Source of the DNA: Streptomyces rishiriensis
GTDB lineage: Bacteria > Actinomycetota > Actinomycetes > Streptomycetales > Streptomycetaceae
DNA length: 64,000 bases
Direction of reading: 5' to 3'
NCBI RefSeq assembly: GCF_003112535.1
Contig: NZ_BEWA01000002.1
Span: 620,001-684,000 of the forward strand
Shown: piece after piece, positions 55,128 through 64,000 of the stretch
Numbering within the stretch: position 1 is the stretch's first letter
Layout: the number at the start of each line of letters is the position of its first letter
Made by a program: the position numbers and the translations under genes
The notes under the pieces: model-generated
The model's input: the letters and a program-made list of their open reading frames with translations, nothing else
Told to the model about the DNA's origin: nothing
Databases searched by the model: none

Positions 55128-55956
55128 CAACACAGACAGCGCAACGCGCACCGCTCTCACCGAGCTCATGGACGAGAAGATCCCCACCGTCATCGCGGAC
55201 AGCGTCGACATCATCTACCGGATCCACGGCACCGGAAGCGGCCGGGGCAGCGCGACCGCCGCCCTCAACCGCATCCTGCGTCCCAAGCAGGCCGAGAAGG
55301 CCTCGGGCATTCGCACGGTGCACGCCGTCAAGAAGGTCTCCTTCGTCGCCTACAAGGGCGAGGCGATCGGTCTGATCGGCACCAACGGATCCGGCAAGTC
55401 GACCCTGCTCAAGGCCATCGCCGGCCTGCAGCCGGTCGAGAACGGCAAGATCTACACCGACGGCCAGCCCTCCCTCCTCGGCGTCAACGCGGCCCTGATG
55501 GGCGACCTGACCGGCGAGCGCAACGTCTACCTCGGCGGCCTGGCCATGGGCATGTCGCGCGAGCAGATCAAGGAGCGCTACCAGGACATCGTCGACTTCT
55601 CCGGCATCAACGAGAAGGGCGACTTCATCTCCCTGCCCATGCGCACCTACTCCTCCGGCATGGGCTCCCGGCTGCGCTTCTCCATCGCCGCCGCCAAGGA
55701 CCACGACGTGCTCCTCATCGACGAGGCGCTGTCCACCGGTGACGCGCGGTTCCAGGCGCGGTCGGCGGAACGCATCCAGGAGATGCGTCAGCACGCCGGC
55801 ACCGTCTTCCTCGTGAGCCACAGCAACTCCGCGATCCGCGAGACCTGCGAGCGGGCGCTGTGGCTGGAGCGCGGCGAACTGCGCATGGACGGCCCCACGG
55901 AAGAGGTCCTCGAAGCCTACGAGGAGTTCACCTCGGGCAAGGGCAAGAAGAAGTAG
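55120..55956 (+). CDS. TagH-like ABC exporter ATPase
   Basis: A 278-residue ABC ATPase. A roughly 65-residue N-terminal extension ends in the TagH/Wzt-type lead-in IRTVHAVKKVSFVAYKGE. Walker A is GTNGSGKST near 87, the signature YSSGMGSRLRFSIA replaces LSGGQ as is normal for this subfamily, and Walker B is VLLIDEALSTGD. No C-terminal carbohydrate-binding domain is present, so it is TagH-like in core but short. GTG 55120 overlaps the permease end by 8 bases, with GAGGAG upstream. Confidence 0.9.
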   Translation: MADNTDSATRTALTELMDEKIPTVIADSVDIIYRIHGTGSGRGSATAALNRILRPKQAEKASGIRTVHAVKKVSFVAYKGEAIGLIGTNGSGKSTLLKAIAGLQPVENGKIYTDGQPSLLGVNAALMGDLTGERNVYLGGLAMGMSREQIKERYQDIVDFSGINEKGDFISLPMRTYSSGMGSRLRFSIAAAKDHDVLLIDEALSTGDARFQARSAERIQEMRQHAGTVFLVSHSNSAIRETCERALWLERGELRMDGPTEEVLEAYEEFTSGKGKKK

Positions 55957-56007
55957 CCCGACCGTTCGGCACGCTCAGCGTATTCAGCGCACTCGGCGCA
56001 CTCGGCG

Positions 56008-56055
56008 CACGAGAAGGGCGCTCCCCCGGTGACCTGGGGGAGCGCCCTTCTCGTG
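56008..56055. terminator. strong bidirectional terminator
   Basis: The 20-bp arms starting CACGAGAAGGGCGCTCCCCC pair perfectly across an 8-base loop, between the exporter ATPase and the convergent glutamate dehydrogenase gene. Confidence 0.88.
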
Positions 56056-56122
56056 CGTCCGGGTGAGGACGCGTGTTCGTCCGGGTGGGGACGCGTACGG
56101 ATGCGTACGCGTCCCCCGCCGC

Positions 56123-59100
56123 CTACGAGTGCGTCCGCAGCAGTGTGCGCATGGTCCGCATGGCCACCGACAGGTTGGCCAGGTCGAACGTCTCCGACGT
56201 CTGGATCTCCTCCAGCGTGGTGCGCGCCCGGCCCAGGATCGCCGCGTTCTTCTCCTCCCACGCCTTGAAGCGCTGCTCGGGCGTCGAGGTCCCGTTGCCG
56301 ACCGCCAGGACGTCGGCCGTCAGCGCCGCGTGCGCCGCGTACAGGTCCTCGCGGATGGAGGCGCGGGCCATCGACTGCCAGCGGTCGGCGCGCGGCAGCT
56401 CGATGATGCGGTCCATCAGCTGGGTGATGCGCAGCCGGTCGGCGAGGTCGTAGTAGACCTCGGCGACGTCCAGCGGGTCCTTGCCCATGCGGTCGGCCAC
56501 CGAGACGATGTCCAGCGCCGGGAACGCCGAGGAGAACCCCGCCACCCGGGTGGCCAGTTCGTCCGGGACGCCCGCGGCGGTCAGCTCGTCGTAGATGCGC
56601 TGCCACCACTCCAGGTCCGCGCCCCGCATCAGCTTCGTCAACTGCGACCACACCAGCTCGACGCGCTCGGCGAAGAACCCGACCGTCTCCGCCAGCTGCA
56701 GCGGCTGCGGCCGGTTGTTGAGCAGCCACCGCGTGCCGCGCTCGACGAGCCGCCGCGAATGCAGCCGGATCCGGGTCTGCACGTCGGCCTCGACCTGGTT
56801 GTCGAGGTCCTCCACCGCGTCCCACACCGGCGCCGCGCGGAAGATAGCCCGGGCCGCGGTCTGCGCCCGCACGATCTCTTCCAGCGAGGCGCCCGTCTCC
56901 TCGCGCAGCCGGTGCAGATACGTCGTTCCGCCCGTGTTGACGGTGTCGTTGACCAGGACGGTCGTGGTGATCTCACGGCGCAGCGGGTGGCTGTCGATGC
57001 CCTCGGGGAACCGCTCGCGCAGCGCCGTCGGGAAGTACGTGTGCAGCAGACCGCGCAGATAGTCGTCGTCGGGCAGCGAGGTGTGCAGCAGTTCGTCCGA
57101 CACCGTGATCTTCGTGTACGCCAGCAGGACGGCCGTCTCCGGGCCGGTCAGGCCATGCCCCGCGCCCAGCCGCTCACGGATCTGCCGGTCGGTGGGCAGG
57201 AACTCCAGGGCGCGGTCCAGGTGTCCTTCCCGGACCAGGTGGCGCATGAAGCGCTGCTGGGCGTGGAGCATGTCCTTGGACTGGGCGAGGGCGTTGGCGA
57301 TCGCGGTGTTCTGCGCGTAGTTGTTGCGCAGGACGAGCGCGCCGACCTCGTCGGTCATCTCCGCGAGCAGCTTGTTGCGCTGCTTGACGGTCATGTCGCC
57401 CTCGGTCACCAGGCCGTTGAGCAGGATCTTGATGTTCACCTCGTGGTCGGAGGTGTCCACGCCCGCGCTGTTGTCGATGGCGTCGGTGTTGATCCGGCCG
57501 CCGAGCCGGGCGAACTCGATCCGGCCGAGCTGGGTCAGGCCCAGGTTGCCGCCCTCGCCGACGACCTTGACGCGCAGATCGGCGCCGTCCACCCGGATCG
57601 GGTCGTTGGCCTTGTCGCCGACGTCCGCGTTCGACTCCACGGAGGACTTCACGTACGTGCCGATGCCGCCGTTCCACAGCAGGTCCACCGGCGCCCGCAG
57701 GATCGCCTTCATCAGGTCGGCCGGGGTCAGCTTGGCGACGCCCGACTCGATGCCGAGGGCCGCGCGGATGTGCGCGTTGACGGGGATCGCCTTGGCGGTG
57801 CGGGGGAAGATCCCGCCGCCGGACGACAGCAGCGCGGTGTCGTAGTCGGCCCAGCTGGAGCGGGGCAGCTCGAACAGCCGGCGGCGCTCGGCGTAGGAGG
57901 TCGCCGCGTCCGGCTCGGGATCGATGAAGATGTGCCGGTGGTCGAAGGCGGCGACCAGCCGGATGTGCTCGCTGAGCAGCATGCCGTTGCCGAACACGTC
58001 ACCGGACATGTCACCGATGCCGACGACCGTGAAGTCCTCGGTCTGGGTGTTCACGCCCAGCTCCTTGAAGTGGCGCTTCACCGACTCCCAGGCGCCGCGG
58101 GCGGTGATCCCCATGCCCTTGTGGTCGTAGCCGGCCGAGCCGCCGGAGGCGAAGGCGTCCCCGAGCCAGAAGTCGTAGGACTGGGCCACCTCGTTGGCGA
58201 TGTCGGAGAACGTCGCGGTGCCCTTGTCGGCGGCGACCACCAGGTAGGTGTCGTCCTCGTCGTGCCGCACGACGTCGGCCGGCGGCACGACCTCCCCGCC
58301 GACCATGTTGTCCGTGATGTCGAGCAGCGCCGAGATGAACGTCCGGTAGCTGGAGATGCCCTCGGCGAGCCACGCGTCGCGGTCCACCGCCGGGTCGGGC
58401 AGCTGCTTGGCGACGAAGCCGCCCTTGGCGCCGACCGGCACGATGACGGTGTTCTTCACCATCTGCGCCTTGACCAGGCCGAGGACCTCGGTGCGGAAGT
58501 CCTCACGCCGGTCGGACCAGCGCAGACCGCCGCGCGCGACCTTCCCGAACCGCAGGTGCACGCCCTCCACCTGCGGCGAGTACACCCAGATCTCGAACGC
58601 GGGCCGGGGCGCCGGCAGGTCCGGGATGGCCTGCGGGTCGAACTTCATCGACACGTAGTCGTGCGGCCGGCCGTCCGCGCGCCGCTGGAAGAAGTTCGTG
58701 CGCAGGGTCGCCTTGATGACCGTGAGGAACGAGCGCAGGATCCGGTCCTCGTCGAGCGAGGCCACCTGGTCGAGCGCGGCTTCGAGCTCCTCCAGCAGGG
58801 CGTCGACGATCTCGAGCCCGGCGCGCTGCCGGTCGGGCGACATCCGCGCCTCGAACAACGACACGAGCAGCCGCGTGGTGTGGACGTTCGTGCGGAGAGT
58901 GTCCTCCATGTAGTCCTGGCTGAACGTGGACCCGGCCTGCCGCAGGTACTTGGCGTACGCGCGCAGCACCGTCGCCTGCCGCCAGTCGAGCCCGGCGCCC
59001 AGCACCAGCGCGTTGAACCCGTCGTTCTCCGCCTTGCCGGTCCAGGTCGCGGAGAACGCCTCCTGGAACCGCTCGCGCCCGTCGTCGCCGAGGAAGTCGC

Positions 59101-61069
59101 CGCCGGGACCGGCCAGCGCCTTGGGGATGCGCAGGCCGAAGTCGTAGATCCAGGCGTGGGTGCGGTCCGCGCAGCGCAGTTCGTAGGGCCGCTCGTCGAT
59201 CACCTCGACGCCGAGGCGGTTCAGCACCGGCAGCACCGCCGACAGGGAGATCGCGTCGCCCTTGCGGTAGATCTTGAAGCGGCGCTCGTCGGGAGCGGCG
59301 CCCACCGGCTCGTACAGGCTGAGCGAGAAGCTCTGCTCCTCGCTGAGCCGCTCCAGGTGGACCAGGTCGGAGACGGCGGCACGCGGGGTGTGGTCCGCCT
59401 TGTACCCCTCGGGGAAGGCGCTGCCGTAGCGGCGCGACAGCTCCGCCGCCCGCTCCTCGCCGAGTTCGGCGTTGAGCGCCTCGGAGAACGCGTCCGCCCA
59501 GGACCGCGCCGCCTCCACCAGCCGCGCCTCGATGCGCTCCTTGTCGGCGTCGGACAGCTCCGGCAGCTCGGTGCCCTGCGGGACGCGGACCACGAAGTGC
59601 AGCCGCGACAGGATCGACTCGGTGTTCCAGGCGGTGAAGTCGACGCTCGTCCCGCCGAGCTCCTCCTTGAGGATGTCGATGATCCGCAGCCGCACGCCCG
59701 TGGTGTAGCGGTCGCGGGGCAGGTAGACGAGCGCGGAGTAGTAGCGGCCGTACTCGTCCTGCCGCAGGTAGAGCCGCAGCCGCCGCCGCTCCTGCAGGTA
59801 CAGCACGCTGGTGACGATGGCGCGCAGTTCGTCCACCGGCGTCTGGAAGAGCTCGTCGCGCGGATACGTCTCCATGATCTGGAGCAGGTCGCGCCCGTCG
59901 TGGCTGTTGGGCGAGAACCCGGCGCCCTTCAGCACGGCCTGGACCTTGCGCCGCACCACCGGCACCCGCGACACGGACTCGGTGTAGGCGGCCGAGGAGA
60001 AGAGCCCCAGGAACCGCCGCTCGCCGACGACGTTCCCCTCTGCGTCGAACTTTTTGACCCCGACGTAGTCGAGGTAGGAGGGCCGGTGCACGGTGGCCCG
60101 GCTGTTCGCCTTGGTCAGCACCAGCAGCTTGTGCTCACGCGCCTTGGCGCGGGCGTCGGCCGGAAGCCGCTCGAAGGAGGGGCTGACGGGGTGGGCGTCG
60201 CCGTCGGCGTGGTGCGGGTCGGAACGCAGGATGCCGAGCCCGGTGCCGGGGACGGCGGCAAGGGAGTCGTCCCCGCGCAGCTGGTACTCCCGGTAGCCGA
60301 GGAAGGTGAAGTGGTCGGCGGCCAGCCAGCGCAGCAGCTCGCGGGCCTCGTCGACGTCGGGCCGGTCCAGATCGCCGGGGACGGGCTCCGCCGGGAGCTC
60401 GTCGGCGACCCGCAGCGCGGTGTCCCGCATCTTCTCCCAGTCCTCGACGGCCTCACGGACGTCGGACAGGACGCGCAGCAGGTCGGCGGTGATCTGCTTC
60501 AGGTCGGCCCGGTCGGTCTCCCGGTCGATCTCGACGTGGATCCAGGACTCGACGTGCCCGTCGTGCGGCAGGTCCCCGGCCACGGGCGGGACGCTGAGCA
60601 CCTCGATCAGCCGGCCCGCCACATCGCGCCGCACGACGACCTGCGGGTGGATGACGACGTGGATGCCCCGGCCCTGCCGGGTGAGCTCGTTGGTGACCGA
60701 GTCGACGAGGAACGGCATGTCGTCGGTGACCACCTCGACGACGGAGTGGCTGCACGTCCACCCGTTCTCCTCGACGGTGGGCGTGTGGACCCGCACGTTG
60801 GCGGTGCCCTGCGGGCGGCTCTCGGCCAGCCGGTAGTGCGAGAGCGCGGCTCCGAAGACGTCGACCGGGTCGCGGCCGCTCAGGTCCTCCGGCGCGGTGT
60901 GCAGGTAGTAGCGGTGGAGGAACGCGAGGAGGGCGGCGTGGTCCGGGGTCCCCGGAGTGCCCTCGCCCGTCGCCCCAGTCGGTAGGTGCCCCCCGACCGG
61001 GCTGTTCTCAGCGACCCGCGCCGCCCTCTCGAGCAGCTCGGCCTTGGCTTCGTCCAGCTTGGTCTGCAT
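56123..61069 (-). CDS. gdh: large NAD-specific glutamate dehydrogenase (L180 class)
   Basis: A 1648-residue enzyme, the full length of the 180-kDa NAD-GDH class first described in Streptomyces clavuligerus. It converts glutamate to 2-oxoglutarate and ammonium in the cytoplasm. The first 700 residues hold ACT-like regulatory folds and helical domains. The catalytic core is in the middle: RGGLRWSDRREDFRTEVLGLVKAQMVKN, PVGAKGGFVAKQLP with the active Lys, and GIGDMSGDVFGNGML for NAD binding. A roughly 500-residue C-terminal helical domain follows. ATG 61069 has AGGA five bases upstream. The gene stands alone with terminators on both sides. Large size and allosteric folds imply control by amino acids. 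Confidence 0.95.
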   Translation of the reverse strand: MQTKLDEAKAELLERAARVAENSPVGGHLPTGATGEGTPGTPDHAALLAFLHRYYLHTAPEDLSGRDPVDVFGAALSHYRLAESRPQGTANVRVHTPTVEENGWTCSHSVVEVVTDDMPFLVDSVTNELTRQGRGIHVVIHPQVVVRRDVAGRLIEVLSVPPVAGDLPHDGHVESWIHVEIDRETDRADLKQITADLLRVLSDVREAVEDWEKMRDTALRVADELPAEPVPGDLDRPDVDEARELLRWLAADHFTFLGYREYQLRGDDSLAAVPGTGLGILRSDPHHADGDAHPVSPSFERLPADARAKAREHKLLVLTKANSRATVHRPSYLDYVGVKKFDAEGNVVGERRFLGLFSSAAYTESVSRVPVVRRKVQAVLKGAGFSPNSHDGRDLLQIMETYPRDELFQTPVDELRAIVTSVLYLQERRRLRLYLRQDEYGRYYSALVYLPRDRYTTGVRLRIIDILKEELGGTSVDFTAWNTESILSRLHFVVRVPQGTELPELSDADKERIEARLVEAARSWADAFSEALNAELGEERAAELSRRYGSAFPEGYKADHTPRAAVSDLVHLERLSEEQSFSLSLYEPVGAAPDERRFKIYRKGDAISLSAVLPVLNRLGVEVIDERPYELRCADRTHAWIYDFGLRIPKALAGPGGDFLGDDGRERFQEAFSATWTGKAENDGFNALVLGAGLDWRQATVLRAYAKYLRQAGSTFSQDYMEDTLRTNVHTTRLLVSLFEARMSPDRQRAGLEIVDALLEELEAALDQVASLDEDRILRSFLTVIKATLRTNFFQRRADGRPHDYVSMKFDPQAIPDLPAPRPAFEIWVYSPQVEGVHLRFGKVARGGLRWSDRREDFRTEVLGLVKAQMVKNTVIVPVGAKGGFVAKQLPDPAVDRDAWLAEGISSYRTFISALLDITDNMVGGEVVPPADVVRHDEDDTYLVVAADKGTATFSDIANEVAQSYDFWLGDAFASGGSAGYDHKGMGITARGAWESVKRHFKELGVNTQTEDFTVVGIGDMSGDVFGNGMLLSEHIRLVAAFDHRHIFIDPEPDAATSYAERRRLFELPRSSWADYDTALLSSGGGIFPRTAKAIPVNAHIRAALGIESGVAKLTPADLMKAILRAPVDLLWNGGIGTYVKSSVESNADVGDKANDPIRVDGADLRVKVVGEGGNLGLTQLGRIEFARLGGRINTDAIDNSAGVDTSDHEVNIKILLNGLVTEGDMTVKQRNKLLAEMTDEVGALVLRNNYAQNTAIANALAQSKDMLHAQQRFMRHLVREGHLDRALEFLPTDRQIRERLGAGHGLTGPETAVLLAYTKITVSDELLHTSLPDDDYLRGLLHTYFPTALRERFPEGIDSHPLRREITTTVLVNDTVNTGGTTYLHRLREETGASLEEIVRAQTAARAIFRAAPVWDAVEDLDNQVEADVQTRIRLHSRRLVERGTRWLLNNRPQPLQLAETVGFFAERVELVWSQLTKLMRGADLEWWQRIYDELTAAGVPDELATRVAGFSSAFPALDIVSVADRMGKDPLDVAEVYYDLADRLRITQLMDRIIELPRADRWQSMARASIREDLYAAHAALTADVLAVGNGTSTPEQRFKAWEEKNAAILGRARTTLEEIQTSETFDLANLSVAMRTMRTLLRTHS

Positions 61070-61891
61070 TGTCCTCTGACTCCTGTCGCGCGCCGTTGCG
61101 TGACGTAGAAGGAAGTGCGGGCTCTTCCCCTGCGACTCGACGCCACGGCCCGGGATCTCCGGACTGCTCCGACGCTATGCCGCAAGGTGAGACGAGCGGG
61201 GGGTTATCAGCCATTCTCGGCACCACTCCGGGGTGTGACGCTGCTCTCCGCGTCGCCTGCGTCCGGGGTGTGCGCGCCGCCCCGGGGTCCCTTGCGACCC
61301 CGTCCCGCCCGCGCCGATCAGCGACCGCCGCCCGGTCGCGGAGATGGTCCGCACACACCGGGCGCAGGGCAGGGGCGACAGTGCCCCCGCGAGATATCGC
61401 GCTGATCACGCCACAAGGCTATCGCTCCTCACCGGGCCGCCGTCACGAGCCGTATGTGTACAAAAGGCGGGCCGGAACTTTGACGTTATGCACAGCTCGC
61501 GCAGCCGGCCGGACAGCTAAGGGGATCCGTGGGGCGACCGGGGCGCGGGCGGGCGGACGACGCCCGGGGCGACTCACGGGACGACGGTGATCCACGGGGC
61601 GCGAGCGGCGGGCAGCCGCGCTGCCGGGGAGGACGAATCCGGCGGGGGAGGACGAAGCCACCCGGAGGCCGGGACGGACGACGGAACGGGAACGGACGGC
61701 GGGCACGACGGGACCAGGGAGGCACCGGGGAGAGAGCGGGGAGGGAGCGGGGAGAGACCGGGGAGAGAGCGGCCGGGAAAAGTCGACGGCGGCCCCGGCC
61801 CGCGGGAGGCTGGGAACGCCCCCTCTTGGCAGACCCACCCGCCGGAGGCACGTTGTCCATGACAGCGCCCGCCCGAGAGGAGCCGTCCACC
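61070..61891. other. 822-bp gene-free region between gdh and the DJ-1 gene
   Basis: No convincing gene is seen. It contains the gdh upstream region (minus strand), an A/T-richer patch at about 61452-61492 with TTTGACGTTATGCAC, and a purine-rich repeated block at 61725-61768 before the DJ-1 gene. Confidence 0.55.
61725..61768. repeat. four tandem 11-bp purine-rich units
   Basis: Units SCGGGGAGRGA (CCGGGGAGAGA, GCGGGGAGGGA, GCGGGGAGAGA, CCGGGGAGAGA) follow each other without gaps, 124 bp before the DJ-1 start codon. Confidence 0.85.
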
Positions 61892-62458
61892 ATGACCGAG
61901 AAGATCCTCATCGTCACCGGCGACGCGGCGGAATCCCTGGAAGTCCTCTACCCCTACCAACGCCTCCGCGAGGAGGGCTACGAGGTCCACATCGCCGCGC
62001 CCGCCCGCAAGAAGCTCCGGTTCGTCGTCCACGACTTCGAACCCGGCTTCGACACCTACACCGAGAAACCCGGTTACACCTGGCCCGCCGACCTCGCCTT
62101 CTCCGAGGTCGACCCCGGCGCGTACGCGGCCGTCGTCATCCCCGGCGGCCGCGCGCCCGAGTACCTGCGCAACGACCCCGAGCTCCGCAAGATCCTCAAG
62201 TCGTTCTTCGACGCCGACAAACCCGTCGCCCAGATCTGCCACGGCCCCCTGCTCACCGCGGCCGCCGACGCCCTGCGCGGCCGGCGCGTCACCGCCTATC
62301 CGGCGCTGGAGATCGACATGCAGACGGCCGGGGCCACCTTCCAGGACGTCGAGGCGGTGGTCGACGGCGCCCTCGTGTCCGCGCGCGCCTGGCCCGACCA
62401 TCCGGCCTGGATGCGCGAGTTCCTGACGGTACTGCGCGCGAAGGCCCCGGCGACCTGA
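61892..62458 (+). CDS. DJ-1/PfpI family protein
   Basis: A 188-residue class I glutamine amidotransferase-like protein. The nucleophile is Cys116 in AQICHGPLL, with Glu15 near the start as the conserved partner and GGRAPEYLRNDPEL as the family loop. Members act as chaperone, deglycase or intracellular protease; the exact activity cannot be told. ATG 61892 is used because GAGAGGAG lies 9 bases upstream; an earlier ATG (61859) lacks homology. Confidence 0.92.
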   Translation: MTEKILIVTGDAAESLEVLYPYQRLREEGYEVHIAAPARKKLRFVVHDFEPGFDTYTEKPGYTWPADLAFSEVDPGAYAAVVIPGGRAPEYLRNDPELRKILKSFFDADKPVAQICHGPLLTAAADALRGRRVTAYPALEIDMQTAGATFQDVEAVVDGALVSARAWPDHPAWMREFLTVLRAKAPAT

Positions 62459-62490
62459 GCCGGCCATGCCGGGCCGGACCGCCGGACACC

Positions 62491-62538
62491 GGACAGCCGG
62501 ACAGCCGGACAGCCGGACAGCCGGACAGCCGGACACCG
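62491..62538. repeat. 8-bp tandem repeat
   Basis: GGACAGCC is repeated five times exactly (62491-62530) with a degenerate sixth (GGACACCG) and further partial copies, in the gap between convergent genes. Confidence 0.9.
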
Positions 62539-62596
62539 TACAGCCGGACCCGGGCCGGGTTGTCCGGCCGGGCCGGCCGGAGCCGCTCGACGCGTC

Positions 62597-63268
62597 CTAC
62601 GCGGCCGTGGCCAGACGGCCCGCGACCTGCACGGCCTCGGCCAGCGTGTCCACCACCGGCACCCCGACGCCCTCCAGGCTGGCCCGGCTGTGCGACCCGC
62701 CGGTGTAGAGCACGGCCCGCGCCCCGACGTGCAACGCGGCCACGGCGTCGTCGGCGGCGTCCCCGATCACGACGGTGCGCGCCGGCTCGACCCCGGTCAG
62801 CTCCCGCAGGTGCCGCACCATGTGCTCGGCCTTGCTGCCCCCGGAGGGCCCGGTCCGCCCGTCCACCCGGACGAAGTGCGGCTCGATCCCGAACCCGCGC
62901 ACCAGCGGGACGAGTTCATCGTGCCCGTACATGCTCAGCAGGGACTGGCTGTGCCCCGCCGAGCGCCATCCCGCAAGCAGTTCCACCGCGCCCTCGGTCA
63001 GCCCGCACCGCACCCGGTGCTCGGCGTAGTACCGGTGGAAGACCCCGTCCATGAGCTCCCACTCGGCGTCGGTGGGCAGCCTTCCCATCAGCCGCTCGTA
63101 GAACTTCGGCACCGGCACGCAGTACAGCGCCCGGTACTGCTCCAGTGTGATCGGCGCCAGTCCCAGCTCGACGAACGCCGCGTTCGTGGCCCCGACGATC
63201 GCGTCGTTGTCGTGGAACAGCGTCCCGTTCCAGTCCCAGACGATGTGCGCCGCTTCGTGCTTCCCCAT
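62597..63268 (-). CDS. HAD-superfamily phosphatase-like hydrolase
   Basis: A 223-residue HAD hydrolase. Motif I is DWNGTLFHDND: the nucleophile Asp is present but the usual second Asp (DxD) is Asn, as in several actinobacterial HAD proteins of this type. Motif II SMYGHDE, motif III Lys in GSKAEHM and motif IV VVIGDAADD are in place. Substrate is unknown. ATG 63268 (MGKHEAAHIVWDW) is used; the upstream in-frame start adds eight residues without homology. Confidence 0.87.
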   Translation of the reverse strand: MGKHEAAHIVWDWNGTLFHDNDAIVGATNAAFVELGLAPITLEQYRALYCVPVPKFYERLMGRLPTDAEWELMDGVFHRYYAEHRVRCGLTEGAVELLAGWRSAGHSQSLLSMYGHDELVPLVRGFGIEPHFVRVDGRTGPSGGSKAEHMVRHLRELTGVEPARTVVIGDAADDAVAALHVGARAVLYTGGSHSRASLEGVGVPVVDTLAEAVQVAGRLATAA

Positions 63269-63327
63269 ACCCGCAAACGTACCCGCCCCCACCGACAGTC
63301 AAGTGGACGACCGTGGAGGCGGCGTCC

Positions 63328-63843
63328 TCAGCCGCCCGAGCCCACCAGGTTCGGGATCTCCTGCGGGGCGAACCAGAGCAGTTCGTGGTCCTCGGCCCCG
63401 TCCACGACGAACTGCGCGTCGTCGTCCCCGCCGTCCGCCGCCGCGAGGGCCTGCGCGGCCGCGGTGACGTCCGCCTCCGCGTCCCCGGCGTCCACGTGCA
63501 CCGCGGCCGCCTTGGCCAGCCGCACGGCGCCCGTCACCCGCACCTCGCCCAGCGCCACCGGGTCGAGTCCTCGGTCGGGGTCGACGGCGGCCGCGCGGTC
63601 GGCGACGTCCACGGCGACCACGACGCGACGCCGCGGGGCGCCCGGATCCGCGGCCAGCAGCCGCAGGGAGGCCAGGGCGGCCCTGCTGAGCGCCGCGTAC
63701 TCCAGCTCCTCGATGTCGTCGGAGAGGTACCACTCGCGCAGCGCGGGCGTGACGGCGTACGCCACGATCGGCTCGGCCCCCAGCTCACCCGTCTTGTGCG
63801 CCTCGGCGAGACCGGGGAGGGTCAGGGGGACGTAGACGCGCAT
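63328..63843 (-). CDS. DUF6912-like hypothetical protein
   Basis: A 171-residue soluble, acidic protein starting MRVYVPLTLPGLAEAHKTGE, with YLSDDIEELEYAALSRAALASLRLL in the middle and LLWFAPQEIPNL at the end. The pattern is that of a conserved actinobacterial family of unknown function. It is 59 bp upstream of the HAD gene on the same strand, so the two may be co-transcribed. Confidence 0.78.
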   Translation of the reverse strand: MRVYVPLTLPGLAEAHKTGELGAEPIVAYAVTPALREWYLSDDIEELEYAALSRAALASLRLLAADPGAPRRRVVVAVDVADRAAAVDPDRGLDPVALGEVRVTGAVRLAKAAAVHVDAGDAEADVTAAAQALAAADGGDDDAQFVVDGAEDHELLWFAPQEIPNLVGSGG

Positions 63844-64000
63844 GGCGGGCCGCTCATTTCGTGGTCGGTGGCTCGGACTGGTGCTCCCGAGGGGACGGTC
63901 GCGCGCCTCCCCGGGAGCCTTCAGGATACGTGCGGGCGTCCCCTTTCGGACCCCGCCCACACCCGCGCGGACGTCAACCCGACGCCCCGGAACTCACCCG
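63844..64000. other. right end of window
   Basis: No gene is visible in the last 157 bases; it includes the upstream region of the DUF6912-like gene. Confidence 0.5.

Noticed and set aside
61069..61590. Small plus-strand protein upstream of the DJ-1 gene
   Set aside because: Arg/Ala/Gly-rich composition, no ribosome site and no recognisable motif; treated as non-coding.

Overview
This window is high-GC actinobacterial DNA, almost certainly from a Streptomyces chromosome core. Support: very GC-rich third codon positions, many GTG starts, rare TTA codons, an ssrA tag ending YALAA, adjacent smpB, ftsE and ftsX, and HelD, MatA/MatB, NnaR/NarK and PkaA/PkaB type genes in an order that matches, as I remember it, the central S. 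coelicolor chromosome. I see no phage, transposase, CRISPR, tRNA or rRNA. Apart from tandem repeats between and beside genes, it reads as conserved backbone.

Layout. 1-11.3 kb: a GH20 hexosaminidase cut by the left edge, DUF3039, YqgE/AlgH, MurA, the HU nucleoid protein, an ACT-domain malic enzyme, a HelD-type RNA polymerase remodeller, an ECF sigma factor with its zinc anti-sigma factor (SigU/RsuA type), and a CGNR zinc-finger regulator. 11.4-12.0 kb: a roughly 540-bp G-rich heptamer array and an 8-bp array that supplies the stop codon of the next gene. 12.0-14.8 kb: the nitrate regulator NnaR and transporter NarK, with a GlnR-like site. 14.8-21.2 kb: a membrane protein with a P/Q/Y tail, the MatA/MatB extracellular polysaccharide pair, and a linked membrane protein whose gene carries a TTA codon. 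21.8-25.9 kb: tmRNA, SmpB, an S41 protease with a TTA codon, FtsX and FtsE. 26-36 kb: a tiny zinc-ribbon membrane protein, an LAETG sortase substrate, release factor 2, two Ser/Thr kinases and, divergently, an FHA plus FtsK-like ATPase protein.

36.1-46.9 kb: a sugar ABC importer without its own ATPase (the binding protein has a TTA codon), then three tandem paralogues that fuse a GT2 glycosyltransferase to a TagF-like glycerophosphotransferase. 46.9-56.0 kb: polytopic membrane proteins, the Ohr/OhrR peroxide pair with a clear operator, GT39- and GT87-like lipid-linked sugar transferases, and a TetR regulator divergent from a TagG/TagH-type exporter with a duplicated palindromic operator between them. 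56.1-64 kb: a very large NAD-glutamate dehydrogenase, a DJ-1/PfpI protein, a HAD hydrolase and a DUF6912-like protein.

Taken together, 36-56 kb looks like an envelope glycopolymer neighbourhood: polymerising GT2-TagF enzymes, polyprenyl-sugar transferases and a two-component ABC exporter. The most unusual items are the duplicated TetR operator, the heptamer array, a repeat-like sequence captured in frame inside one GT2-TagF gene, four TTA-containing genes in one window, and a perfect 30-bp palindrome against the ribosome-binding site of the hexosaminidase gene.
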